NCBI GenBank assembly: GCA_007922305.1
Contig: ML677386.1
Coordinates: forward strand, 11,017,830 to 11,081,829
Origin: Dermatemys mawii
Taxonomy: Eukaryota > Chordata > Testudines > Dermatemydidae
DNA length: 64,000 nt
Reading direction: 5' to 3'
The notes below the pieces were generated by a model. It saw nothing but the letters and a program-made list of their open reading frames with translations. It did not search any database and was not told the DNA's origin. The number at the start of each line of letters is the position of its first letter. Position 1 is the stretch's first letter. Made by a program: the position numbers and the translations under genes. Below are positions 1 to 11,960 of the stretch, in pieces.

Positions 1-1112
1 AAATTTCAAAACTCTTCATTAGTACTTTCTATTTTCTCACATTTAGGGCTGTGTTAAGGAGAGTATTGGTTCTTGAGACCTGAAAAACTGGTTTTACATG
101 TACTCTACCCTTCTACCTCTCATTTACTGGTTGAAGTACCATGGAAACAGCACTGAAAAGCCACGGCCATCCGAACTGGGCATACGGAAAGCAAGCTTTA
201 CTAGGACATTTGGACTAAGTCATCAGAAAAAATGTTTTAGGACTTGAATAATGGAAAAAACTAAAGGAAGAGTCAGCATTGTTATGTGCTTGTTTAAAGG
301 AGCTATGATAGCTTTTATCTCTGTTCTAAACTAGGGGAAAATAAGTACTGTAAACTGTTACTGCACTTGTTGCAACACTTAAAATCACCATGAATTATTT
401 CTAACTACTGTCAAAAGCACATACAATATAGCATATTAAATATTCTAGAGTCCAGACCAATAGCTCTCAAACAAGGACCTAATATTCCTAATATATAAAA
501 TATTTGGTGTACAATTGTCACAATTTATCAGTGTAATTAGATTGGATTCTTATTCTGGTTAAACCAATGTATATGTACCACAGTTTGAAGACTGCTTTTC
601 TAGACTAATAAAACATGTATATCTTTTTAAGAAACTTATTTTTTAGAGTGATTCCCTTTAAATATGAAACAACTCAACTTTGAATAACTTTGTCTACTGG
701 TCTAGTATTTACCTATGTGATATTTAAAAGTATTCAAGTATGTAATTTTCTATATGGTGCTAATCCTGTAAAGATTTAGGTATGTGCTTTACTTTACACA
801 GTTCCATTGACTTCAAATGAGACTACCTGCAGTATATTAAGCGCGAGCTTTAGCCTGTCCACATGCTAGTATCAAATCATCTCGGCAAAAGCGTGCAGCA
901 CAGGGAACACAGTTAAACAAATGCTTCTACAGATACAAAATCTTGTTTTTATTAAGTACTTCCCACCAAGAATATTCTCTAAATAAATTTATAGCCCAAA
1001 GGCATTTTCTCAAATTTAAAACAGATCAAGTGTTGCTAATCTTTGGATAAGTGGTGATGTATTCCTCATGTGTACTTTCCAGTTTGAGGACATAGTTATA
1101 CATTTCTCTTAC
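1..1112 (-). other. ARID4B: ARID4B intron, runs off the left edge
   Basis: AT-rich intron downstream of the last visible ARID4B exon. I see no further exon and no repeat I can name. The phrase around 800-830 vaguely resembles old amniote SINE sequence but is too decayed to call. Confidence 0.7.
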
Positions 1113-1203
1113 CTACAGTATACCAACTTGCATCTGTTAATTTGTTGATGACAGCTTCTTGGTAAGTTCCATCTGGATTCTTTACTTCTACAACAGATCC
1201 TAC
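1113..1203 (-). CDS. ARID4B: ARID4B coding exon, residues 62-91 (start of Tudor region)
   Basis: Read on the minus strand, a pyrimidine-rich acceptor ending in ttttag precedes a 91-nt exon, followed by a consensus donor (gtaagag). It enters in phase 0 and leaves after one base of the next codon. The 30 residues include [18 protein letters not shown] and end in TDASWYTV, which fits ARID4B better than its paralogue ARID4A as I recall the families. ARID4B is a nuclear chromatin protein of the SIN3A-HDAC corepressor complex; this stretch begins its N-terminal Tudor domain, which is followed in the full protein by the RBB1NT, ARID and chromo-barrel domains. Those lie beyond the left edge of the window. 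I see no stop or frameshift. This is the last exon of the gene visible here. Confidence 0.93.
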
Positions 1204-4200
1204 CTAAAATAATATAAAAGCTACTTAACTTTGGAGAATTTTCAAACAGATAATTCATCTGAATGAGGACTGTAAAAAGTATTTTAAATCAGCAAATTTT
1301 AATTAGAGTAAGATGCTAAAAATGCTTTGCTTACCACAGCTGCAACTTTGTGTTCCTCAGGTGCACTGAATTTCTACTTTTGCACAGTTAAACATACTTT
1401 TACCTTCGCTCAAAATTGTATTTGTAAATTTGTTACTTTATTTTTTCAAACCAATCCAGATAACTGAATATGGTTCACTCTTTGCTGCCAGCAAGTGGGG
1501 AATAAGAACTGTTCTCAGTGATGTCATACTCTTGTATAACAGCTTGCCACTTCAAATCATCCAGCTGAGTTTTTTCCAAAGCAACAGTGACTAAAACCAG
1601 AATCAATCAAACTTCTTAGCTTCAAGCCAAAAGGCCTATCAGTTATGCACTGAGTGCTCACATCTCCTTCACCTCCAGAGGAAGGAGGCAATATGAAGAT
1701 TAAGAGACGGAGAGCACTATAAGCCTATTCTCCCCACTAGTCTTTGCAAAAGACAGATCATGTCAACCGTTTTTGTTTTGCAGCTTTCTTCAGTACTGTT
1801 CCTCTACTACTCATGCCTTCTGTCCACTTTTATTTTCCTTTTACTATCCTATCAGCTTCTGTGTTTTGTTGAACACAGAGAGGGAGATGTAGGCCCTATG
1901 AAGTAGAGGTAAGAAGCGGTTTTCCTTTCATCAAACTACTCTTAATTGGAAAATCTAAGCCAGTAGGATCTTCTTAAAAAAAAAAAATAAAAAAAAAATA
2001 ACTGTCACTAAACGCTTCCAGGGGAAGATTATCTGATTATCTGCAGTGGTATTTGAAACCTAAAGTCCAAATAAACTGGCTTACACTGAAATATTAAAGT
2101 TGAAAGAATGTGACTAATGTGTATTTTATATTTTGACAAATTCCTGTACTTAAACTTTGGCAAGTGGTCATAGTTGTACTTCTTACAAAAGTCACATCCC
2201 TAAAACGTAAGTTCATTCTCCCACTACTGTAAAAGTCTTTACTTCTAGTAACAATTGAGTAAACTGTCTCAGTAAAATAGTTGACAAGACCTATTTCTTT
2301 AAACTCTTGTCCGTTGTTTGGAAGCCCTTAGAGTGTCTTGTTGCTCTGTTCAGTTTTTAAAAATTCAACTGATCAATGTATCATGGTCACCTACGATTAC
2401 TGGCCTGGTTCCTCTTGCAAGGTTGGTGACCAGTATATGATTCTTGGTAAACTGTTTGATTGATTGTTTCTGCATCATCTTTAGTCAGAAAGCTGGTTAG
2501 TTTGCTGACATCCAGCCACTAAATGATATTTGAGACTTTTTCAGTGCTTAAAAACCTTCAAGCCTTGTGACATGCCAATTCTCAATTCTGGCTCAGAATA
2601 TGTGCACCAAGCTTCAACAAAAGTTAGGGCATAAGCATGTCAGTCTTAGATCTCGCCATATCGGCAGGACCCAACCCTATTAAAAACTGGGAATAAACAT
2701 AAGTTACTTTCATAATCTAGAGAGCATTTAGGGCTGGAATAAACAAAGTTGATATAGATACTAAAATCTATAAGGACAGATTTAAACTAGTGCAAATTCC
2801 TGTGGATACTAAAATCAATTTAACATTGATTTATCAATTTAACATCTCTTGACCTGATAGAGAATAAAATTAAATCAACATAAACAAGGGTTAATTTTTT
2901 TTAAGCGTGTCCACAAAGGCATTTGCACCAGTTTAACAAAAGAAGTCTAAACAGATAAACTAGTGCAACTTTGTTTGGAAAAGCCTTTGTAAAGCATGAA
3001 GTACGAAACTAATAGGTGTGGCTCTAAGATTTTCCCAGGGAAACAGGGACATCCCTCACATTCTTAAAGAGCCCACATAAAAAAAGAAATTGGGTGTGTG
3101 ATTTGACAGTTATTACACTTCTGGTAGTAAGGCACCAAAAGGTCTGCAATCTGGTCAAAAAAGATTTGTGACCAAGCACTTGAACTGAGGAATCAGCTTT
3201 GTTTTCTCTCTTGGTGGCAGGGTAGAAATCTTAAATGAATTGGCTATAACTACTTAAGATTCAGGGTGATGGCCCAGTCTGTTGTTAACCTTCTCACTGT
3301 GGTTAGCAGGGAATCTGCAAAAGAAATTACAGTGGAGCCCCGGTATAACGCGCCCCACTATAACACAAGTTCAGTTATAGCGCGGTTATACCGTGGCTCC
3401 CAAGTCCTGAGTTCTCTGTCCCCGGCAGCAGCAGGGCCATGGCTTCTCTCCCCTGCTGGGCAGCGAGAAGAGAGGCTGCAGCCTCCCCTGTCAGGGACAG
3501 AGAACTCAGGACTGCAGGTGGGGGCTGCGGCTTCTCTCTCCTCTGCCCAGCAGGGGAGAGAAGCTGCAGTCCCCACCTACAGGGACAGAGAACTCCGGGG
3601 CCGCAGCCTGGGAGTTCTCTGTGGAAGCCGCGGCTCCCCGCCTGCTGGGAGCGGGGGAGTCCCCGTGTCTGGCAGGCAGGGAGCCGCAGCTTCCCTGAAA
3701 GCCGCTGCCCCGCGACTCCCAGGATCCAGGGAGTCCCCCGGTTCCGGCAGAAGAGGAGCCGCGGTTTCTCTGGAAGCCGCTGCCCCGCGCGTGCCGGGAC
3801 TGGGAGACTCCGGCAGCCCGGAGTCCCCGTCTCCGCAGCCACAGGGCAGCGGCTTCCAGCAGGCTTCTCTGGAAGCAGCTGCCCCCACGCCTGCTGGGAC
3901 ATGGGACTCCGGGGCTGCAGGCGCCGGTGGTCCCTGCCCCTGGCAGGTGCGTGGGCAGCGGCTTCCACAGAGAACTCTGGGGCTGCAGTCCGCAGCCCGG
4001 CACTTCTGTCCCCGGCAGGCACAGGGCCGCAGCTTCTCTCCCATGCTGGGCAGTGGGGAGAGAAGCGCAGCCCCCACCTGCCAGGGAGTGGGGCCCCGCT
4101 ATAACACGACCCCACATTTAGCGTGATGGGATTTTATGGCTCCCATCTGTTGCGTTATAGCGGGGCTCCACTGTATCTTTATATGTTGTCACTCTATGCT

Positions 4201-4456
4201 GGCAGTGCTGGGTTTCACTCTTTGCAATGGAACGGGCTTATGTCATGGCAAAACTGTATGTTCAGAGCAGTCACAGATTTCCATATCATACCCTACATAT
4301 TTAAAAATTCTTTAAATTCTCATCCTTCTAGAAAGACTTCTATCTGGCTAATTAGTATTCCCAAAAAGGAAAAAAATGTAACCTTAGATAGGCATAACTA
4401 TTAACACATTTTCATAAATGACTTTGAACTCTACTGAAATTCAAAAAATGTATTAC
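1204..4456 (-). other. ARID4B: ARID4B intron
   Basis: Holds the Tigger-like element at 3,330-4,173 and an interrupted A-tract at about 1,975-2,000. The remainder (1,204-3,329 and 4,174-4,456) shows no gene or repeat I can support, although 2,720-2,980 has short repeated motifs that may be an old DNA-transposon relic. Confidence 0.75.
3330..4173. mobile_element. Tigger/pogo-like non-autonomous transposon, 844 bp
   Basis: The ends are inverted repeats starting cagtggagccccggtataac, with two mismatches over 23 bp between left and right, and TA dinucleotides flank both sides (3,328-3,329 and 4,174-4,175), as for Tc1/mariner-superfamily insertion. Motifs of the form TATAACRC recur just inside each end. 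The interior is very GC-rich and built from diverged repeats around CAGAGAACTC and CTGTCCC/GGCAG. Overlapping open frames up to 286 codons on both strands come from this composition; none resembles a transposase. Confidence 0.85.
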
Positions 4457-4522
4457 CTTTAATGGGCCCTTTATGTGGTCATCCTGCACTTCCACTGTTG
4501 AAGAATCATGTCTAAATGTTAC
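4457..4522 (-). CDS. ARID4B: ARID4B coding exon, residues 40-61
   Basis: This 66-nt exon on the minus strand is bounded by an acceptor (ttttctag) and a donor (gtaata). It is phase 0 at both ends, so it adds exactly 22 residues. The peptide contains TFRHDSSTVEVQDDHIKGPL, which agrees with vertebrate ARID4B over its whole length as far as I can recall. It links the conserved N-terminal segment of the previous exon to the Tudor region in the next. A symmetric exon such as this could be skipped without breaking the frame; nothing in the sequence shows that it is. Confidence 0.93.
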
Positions 4523-5120
4523 CTAGAAAATATAATTCAACTAACAATCACTTGATACAGTTGAGCAGCGTAAGTACATGAAAGCATAAGCACTCTTTTT
4601 CCTCTAATTCTCATCTTGCATTCAACCAGTCTCCTGTAGCTGTTCAGTTTGCTGAAGCTCGGTCACTCAGATATTTTTGTTTTACAAGATAACTTTAAAC
4701 ACTTCCAAGAAGTTATTTTGCAAGTGACCTTGATGCAAAGAAACACTGTAAAAAAACCCAAAACTTCACATAAAGTTTTTAACTGGTGCAATCTAAAATC
4801 GTTGATCAGTCAAATAAAAAGATAAAAGTCAACATATTTAGAGTCAAAATATAGTCCTTAAGGCAACGGTTCTATTTAAATTTATAACTTTAAAAAAATA
4901 GCTTCAGATTGTACTCCTGGCCTCAGCTAATGGTTTTACAGTCTCACTTTTGTTTTGTTTTGTTTCTCTCCCCATTGTTGAGTGAAGATACATATAAAAC
5001 AGAGGAAACTATGCAGGGAAGTGGTAAAAGTGGCTAGAGACAACATGCTGTTAAATGCACAAGCTGAACAGACTTCTCTAGCCTCTTAGTTGGTGATCTT
5101 AAGTGTTACTTGTAACATCC

Positions 5121-5299
5121 AGGCTTTGCCTACACTGCCACTTAAAGAAGTGCCCCCTGAAAGACAAAAGCTTTGCTGCCAGGTGCCCTCTCCCGTTGTC
5201 CAACGTGAACCCTGCTCTTGGGGGTGGAAGTATTTTGTCGGAACAGCATTTACACTGCCCAACTTTTAAGCTAAAAGTTGTGTAGTGTAGACAAAGCCT
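5121..5299. mobile_element. Short palindromic DNA transposon (MITE)
   Basis: The left end aggctttgcctacactgcca is mirrored on the right by the complement of tgtagtgtagacaaagcct. These GGC-TTGTCTACACT-type ends recur in several larger elements of this window (16.1, 19.3, 34.4 kb), so this is a short member of that group. I cannot define the target duplication. Confidence 0.6.
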
Positions 5300-5754
5300 A
5301 GGTAAACTTTCAGAGGGGTGTTACATTGTGATTGTCCCTTTAAAGGTAAATATCATGCAGACTTCTTGGAGGATTCTTTGAGTGTGTGGCAACAATGCTT
5401 TATTTTATGCAGGCATTCACAGGTTGCTCAGGGGAGTTAATTTTTTTTTTGGTGGGCAGAGAATCATGAGTAGTGCAGTTTTTGTAACTGCAAACACTAA
5501 AACACTTAAATAGACTTTATGAAGCATAGAAATGTACAGATCAGGTGAATCAAACTACTTTGCACTGTGACTCTTCATGCTGAGTGTAACTGGATTGGCA
5601 CCCTGACACTAAGTGCCCCTGTATGGACACCAGAAATACAATTAATAAACTTTACACAAAATATGCCTTGAGATAGCATGTAAAAACTAATAACTTACTG
5701 ATTATTAGTATTTTTGTGTAATGTATGTACGTCGTGGGTATTAAGAGTTATGAA

Positions 5755-6260
5755 TAAGGCTGCGAATCTGTCACAGAGGTCATGGAAGTCACGGATTCTG
5801 TGACTTTTTGTGACCTCCGTGACTTTTCCAGTGGCAGTGTCGAGCCACTGCGCTCAACCCACCCTACCCCAGCAGCAGAATTTGAGTGTGGGAAGGTGGA
5901 GAAGGTTGAGGCACTGGATGGGATGAGACAAGCTCTGTGTGGCGCTTACCTAGGGGACTCCCTGAAGCGGTGACATCCTCCGCCACCCAGCTCCTAGGTG
6001 GAGGTGTGGCCAAGCAGCTCTGTGCACTACCTCCACCTGCAGGCACTGCCCCTGCGGCTTCCATTACAGTTCCTGGCCGAAAGGAGCTGTGAAACCAGTG
6101 CTCTGGGCAGAGACAGCATGCAGAGCTGCAGAGCCACGCCTCCCCTTAAGAGGTGAGCGAGGGGGATGACGTTGTTTCTGAGTAGCCCCCCAGGAAAATG
6201 CCACCTAGAGCCTGCCTCACCCCATCCCATTTGAGATCTACCATACCATTCCCTCACTAG
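5755..6260. repeat. Dispersed repeat with TCACRGA-rich palindromic head
   Basis: The left end is a chain of short palindromes (gtcacagaggtcatgg, tcacggattctgtgac, tgacctccgtgac). The GC-rich interior at 5,988-6,138 is clearly homologous to 14,924-15,064 inside a hAT element with different ends. I recognise the head as a repeat common in turtles but cannot fix the superfamily or the right boundary. Confidence 0.5.
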
Positions 6261-7057
6261 AAGGGAAAACCTATAATGGTAGCAAGCTGTAAAAGAGACG
6301 TAGATTTCAGCTGAGCTACAGTGGCAAAAACATTTTCTTGAAGTTTCATTATTCAGTGAAGTGTTTTGTTACAATAGCTCAGATGCAATTTAGCAACAGA
6401 CAGTATTACAGCACTGAGTTTTCCTTAATTCTTGATCTCTCCTAGTTTTCTCCTCTAGGTTTTTCATAGGCATTGATAAGAAAACTTGAGCAGGCACTTT
6501 CCTAGTACAATTATCCAAACACATAAACTTAGATGATCGATAATAGACTTAACTGCTCAAGACAAGTCGAGAAATTGCCCTCTACACTTCTAGTTGTATT
6601 TAACAAGTTTATAATGGTGTTTAAAAGCTATACCCTGTATTCCCACTACAACATGCCGATAAACTGTTTCTGTTTTATATTGATTGCTTCAACTCTCAAC
6701 TGGACAGCTTGGAGAGCAGGAAGGAATTCCTGTCCACATATGAATAGCATTTAACAGTTATCTAGATGCTTCATCTGAAAATGGAAGAGGCTTCCCTTTC
6801 TCTAAAGCAGTAGTATTCTGATAGATGGCAAAATCATGTGTTCCTAAAAAGCACTGCCTTAAATCTACTTGTAAAAGTCTAACTATGGGAAAATAACTGT
6901 AAAATGAATTACATCTCATTATGTTGAAGGTCATCTATATGAACAGTTAGCACATGGCAAGTTGGAGTGTAAAAACATGTCTTTCAAAGTGGAAGTAGAT
7001 AAAATATGTTGGGGAATCTTTAATGAGCATCAGCAGGGTCCACACAGACCTCTGGGG

Positions 7058-7745
7058 CAGGACAGGCAAACTTTTTGGCCTGAGGGCCATATTGGGTTTC
7101 TGAAATTATATGGAGGACCAGTTATGTAGGCTGTACCTCCCCAAACAGCCAGGAGTGGCCTGGCTCCCACCCCCTATTTAACACTCCCTGCTTCTCAGCC
7201 CCTGATGCCCTCCCCGTACCAGGTCTCCTGCCCCATCCACTCTCCCTGTCCTGACCGCCTCTAGATCCCCCGCCCCTGACTGCTCCCTACCACTTCATCC
7301 AACCCCTCCTCTCATTCCTGACTGCCCTCCCGGCCCCCGCCAGGACCCCTGCCCCATCCAACCACCCTGCTCCCCGCCCTCTGACCACCCCAACCCCTAT
7401 CCACATTCCCAATCCCTGACTATCACCTCAAACTCCACTGCCCTCTATCCAACTGCCTCTGTTCCATTCCCCCTCACCGCGCTACCCAGAGCACCAGGAC
7501 AGGCAGCCTCACCACATGGCTGGAGCAAGCCATGCCACCATGCAGCACAGAGCACTGGGTCAGCTGTGCTGCCCGGTAAGAGCTCATAGCTCCTCCGCTC
7601 AGCGCACTGTGCTGGCAGCGCAGTGAGTTGAGGCTGTGGGGGAGGGGGAACAGCAGGGGAGAGATCTGGGGTTAGCCTTCTGGGCCAGAAGCTCAGGGGC
7701 CAGGCAGGAGGGTCCCACGGGCCACACACAGTTTGCCCATCTCTG
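7058..7745. mobile_element. hAT-type non-autonomous element
   Basis: Left end caggacaggcaaacttttt and right end agtttgcccatctctg are inverted repeats. Flanking 8-mers ctctgggg and ctctaagg match at six of eight positions, consistent with an old hAT duplication. It has the same family ends as 14,541-15,250. The interior is rich in CCCC-type tracts and has no transposase. Confidence 0.7.
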
Positions 7746-8149
7746 CTCTAAGGCCTGACAAGCTAGTATGAGGCACATTTATTTCCCAACTTGTCACACA
7801 CTAACTGTTTGCTTAGACAAGAGTCAAGACTATAACTGTATGACCAGCCTGTGGCTTTAGAGGCCACAGTGTGGGAGGCAGGCTTAAAGGAGCATCACAG
7901 GAAGAGAGACTGAAGACACTGCCTGAAAAAGAGAAACAGACATGATGCTCTTGAAGGGATAGTTAGGTAGCATATGCAGGAGCCCTAAATGCCACACCTT
8001 GTTTCAGTGCCAGTCAGCATGGAAGGGGAGTTGAGTAATGGATGTGACTAAGCCCCTTGAGTGTACCCCATAAGTAAAGTGTAACTGCATGTTATGGCAT
8101 TCAGAATATCCAGGAATTTTTCTGAAAAATTAACAGGAAATCTACATAC

Positions 8150-8260
8150 CTTGACTTTGACAAGTCTTTTTGCTGTCTTGATCTTGGCTTCACAGAAGGC
8201 TCCTCTATACTTAGCACTCACATCAGTGCCCACTGTCAAATACGGAGGCTCATCAATGGC
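8150..8260 (-). CDS. ARID4B: ARID4B coding exon, residues 3-39
   Basis: A 111-nt minus-strand exon, phase 0 at both ends, with acceptor tctcttccag and donor gtatgt. It encodes 37 residues starting [20 protein letters not shown] and ending in KRLVKVK. The DEPPYLTV and KTAKRLV wording matches ARID4B rather than ARID4A. The exon begins directly with the third codon of the protein, so it cannot supply its own initiator; the ATG and second codon come from the exon at 42,940-43,003. A longer open frame runs through this exon into flanking intron, but the splice sites and the family alignment fix the true limits. Confidence 0.95.
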
Positions 8261-11200
8261 CTGGAAGAGAGAGGAACACAAGGGACCTTTAATCTCCCAA
8301 ACACTTCCATGACTATCAGTCCTCAAACAAAAGATGATTGACATTATAGCTATAACAGAGACATACTGGCTGTAATTGGGGAAGGGCGGGGACCCTCCCC
8401 ACCCCAGTAGTCCTAAGCTTGGTGTTGCTGGGGTAGCGCTCTCAGTAGGTCACCTGTTTGTTAGTCTGTTTTAAGTTTGTCAAGTGTGTCCAAAGTCTGT
8501 GGTGAATGCTCTTCTGCAGTTATTAAAAATTGAAATTAGAAAATATTCCCTTAAATTTCTTTCAAATACTGATACCTTTAAAAGATTATAGGGGTGTTGA
8601 CAGCCTCTTCATACCCTCAAACTCCTAACTTGAAAAGGTAAATATCAGACCAATAAGATTAATATATGGAAATATTGTAGGCCTCATCTGAGCCTACATG
8701 ACTGCCCATGCTTGAACCTATCCAATATGAACACACAGGCAACTGACATCAGCTACTGCTACATCAGTTAGATGGCCATTCCACGTATTCCAGTGGAAGG
8801 TCTTAGGAACTTATCTACCTTCTTGGAGCAAGATGTACAAAGATCTTTTTTCTACTAATACCCAGAAAAGAACCTGAACTTAAGAATATAAATTCCTAGT
8901 GTACTGGGAATGAGCCAGACTGAAGCCTTTGTCTTTGGGGGCTGAAAGAATACCTTTAGCATTTAAGCCACAAATACATAACACATTCTATACATTCAGT
9001 AAGTGTTATAATTTGAGGATATGCTGAATTCTTAATACAGAGTGGACAAATCCCTGCTTCAAGAGAAAAAGTCAATTCAACCTTATCTACAGAACCTCAA
9101 GGGGCACTTTATAATGTGTCATCTGGTCTCTGATATAACATAACTTTTTGTTCAATGCTTACTATGCTCACTAAATTAACATTCATTCCTTAAACTCCTC
9201 ACTATTTAAAACAGACAATTTATGGTACTGATTAGTCTCAAAATTTCCTCTTAAACTGATACATTATTTCAAGCATGTGCCCTGAATACTTTCAGTACAC
9301 TTAATTCTCCATATTCCAAGCCTTTCCTTCATATAAATTTGTTTTCCTAGGAAAAGTCCCTGTTTCTGCAATCCTGACACCAATCAAAATTTTCCCCCAG
9401 ATCTTCTCTTAACAAGAGTAGGACAAACCATTTTAATCAGTTGCAAAAAGATTTCTGGAGTGCTTGTGGACTGGCTAATTGCTTCACAATCTTGAAAGCT
9501 CACCTTCTGTAGAGCATAAAGGTTCGGTTAGTTAGGGATACAGGCCTACAGTCACCACTGAGCTAAATATTGCTTCTAAAGATCAGTTAGCATGTGTACA
9601 GCACTTTACGCATAGAAAGTGCTATATGTATTAAATATTGTGTACCCACTGCTGACCAATCAACACTGAACTCGTTTACAGGGACCAACAGGTGTATAAT
9701 TAGAGAAGACTGATTGTAGTAAGCATTATTTCCTTCACTGGGTAAAATAACCCTACCGAAGGAATATTATTGAGGTAGATTGATATCGCCATATTAATGT
9801 TAACTAAGGCCCTAAGCCCCCATGCAGATTTTGACTTACTAAGGAAGAGAGGAGTGCCACTTCCACAGCATGCTCACTCACTTCCTCCCTAACCTCAGAG
9901 TCCCCTGTGCTGTGCATAGATTTGTTCAGGAGCAAGGGTTTGTTGCCTGATGCCTTGCTGTATTTTGTAGTTGCCCAGGTGTTAATTAAAGAAAAAGCTT
10001 ATTCCTTCTACATACTGATCAATCTTATACTTCTATAATCCTAAAGTTTAACTCTATTTAACATACAATGATTATATGTGACATGTTAGTTAATTATAAC
10101 CACATGGTAAATGAGCAATAAACTAAAATCACTGGCTACAGGTGGAGGTCAGAATCTGGTGGGGATCTGCTTCCCTCTCCTCAACCCTGAAGTTAAAAGG
10201 GGAAGCTTGCCCAAATTACTGCCGACTATCTACAGTAACTCTCCCTGTTTCCCCATGGCATTCAGAATCCTTTCCACCTCTACCCCAGTGTTTTTAGGAG
10301 TAGCTGTGGCAGCACAGTGACAGGTGCTGCAAGAGTCATGCCTTTCAGAGGGCAGTGTAAAATGCTGGGGCCACAGTGTAAAGTCTGAAACACCTGGAAT
10401 CCCACTCCTGCTAGAAGAATTAAAGAGAAACTCAGCAGAACTTTCCCAATGTACACACTCACAGATAGGCAAGACTTCTGGGTGAGATATGCTATGTGTG
10501 CTGCAATAAGTAATTACAACTGTTTTTGACAACTGTTATGACCAGATAGTTATGTGGAGTTATTTTTCTAAGCATGGATCTGATGATTTAACTTTTCCAA
10601 AGTAACAGCAGTACACATCAATCTATCTCTGTGACAGAATGGAAGACTCTTTAAATAAAAGAGAAATGGTTCTAAAGTCTGTTAAAACTAAGGTACTTGA
10701 GTTTACTGGGTTTATAAAAAGATCATTAAAAACTATCAAATTAAATAGCTATGAAATTGCCACCAGCTTTGGGAAGTGTTATGACAAATGACCTATTACA
10801 AGTTTTGTCACTTTAAGAAGAACTCTCCAACAGGAGAAGCCTGAAACTGGAAGCTGTCTGCCAAAAGTTTCCCAAACTCACTGACTGAAACCAGAATATG
10901 GCTGCTGTAGCAGGAAATACGTATATTTTCTGTCTGGGATCAACAAGACATCCAGGGACTGCATTAGATTAAATAGGGATTGTAGTTAAACTAAATTTGT
11001 TCTCTTAAGGAGATTGATGGGCAAAGCTGCAGGCAAGGCTCTTCATGACTGATGGCCTGTTGAGAGTAACTTATCGAGCACAGGCCCAAGGGCCTGCTGG
11101 AACTGTGCTTTTAATATGCCATTGGATCTGTGCTTGTGGATACAGTAGGACCAGTAACATTGAATTTATTATTATTTTGCTAATAGAGGACTAGAGAATG

Positions 11201-11284
11201 CATAACTGCTCTGGGATTATCTATTTGTGCTAAAATGTACATTGTGCCGTAGATTCTTATACTGACTGATGTATATGGATGTAT

Positions 11285-11330
11285 GGGTGTGTGTGTATGT
11301 ATATATATACATAGATAGATAGATAAATTG
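11285..11330. repeat. Microsatellite cluster (GT, TA, GATA)
   Basis: Adjacent short runs of gtgtgtgtgt, tatatatata and gatagatagata. Confidence 0.8.
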
Positions 11331-11960
11331 TAACAGTGGTGATATATATGGATTTCTTCCTGTTGCTATTAATGTCACACATTCATATCTGAGCTAACTT
11401 AAAAATTAATCTCAGCCAAACGAACTAATGGTATTTCCAAGGAAATGAGGTGGATGAAGACTAACAAAAAGAGGCATTCAACACTGGCTCAGAAAGGAAT
11501 CTGCTGTAAGGGCCCAAAGAGGGCAGAGTGAATATTTACTGCAGGACTACCTTTGTTAGCAAGTTAAAAACTCCCTATGTCAATCCTGTGTATCATCATA
11601 GCAGGACTACCATGTATAATACAGCACAACCTAATTTAGGCAATATAAACAAACATGGAGTAATTTTGCAACTATGGTACTCTTTGATCCTCAACACATT
11701 GCTTCTTTTGCAGAAAAATTGACCGGTATCAAAATAAATGATCAGTTTTAAAATAAAATGAGAAACTAATGACCAAGAAGAAAATATTTTTGTAATTAGT
11801 GTTACCCACTAAGCTTTCTAGAATATTACAGCTTTATCTGGGGCTTAATTCTTCGTTAACTGAAATAGGAAGACTGGTTCTTTGCTCTCTTAGCTCACTA
11901 GTTCCTCAAATTCAAATGAACTGTTATGTGGTCTATTTGAAGAAAACAGTCCCTCTACAT

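Larger units (their letters stand above)
4523..8149 (-). other. ARID4B: ARID4B intron
   Basis: Contains a palindromic transposon at 5,121-5,299, a repeat at about 5,755-6,260 and a hAT element at 7,058-7,745. Nothing is recognised in 4,523-5,120, 5,300-5,754, 6,261-7,057 or 7,746-8,149. Confidence 0.75.

Noticed and set aside
3266..4126. 286-codon open frame and overlapping frames on both strands
   Set aside because: All lie in the GC-rich interior of a Tigger-like element with TA flanks and match no protein family. Several overlapping frames are open at once, which reflects composition.
8048..8344. 98-codon frame taken as a single-exon gene
   Set aside because: Only the middle 37 residues are ARID4B and they are bounded by splice sites. 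The flanking residues are intron translation.
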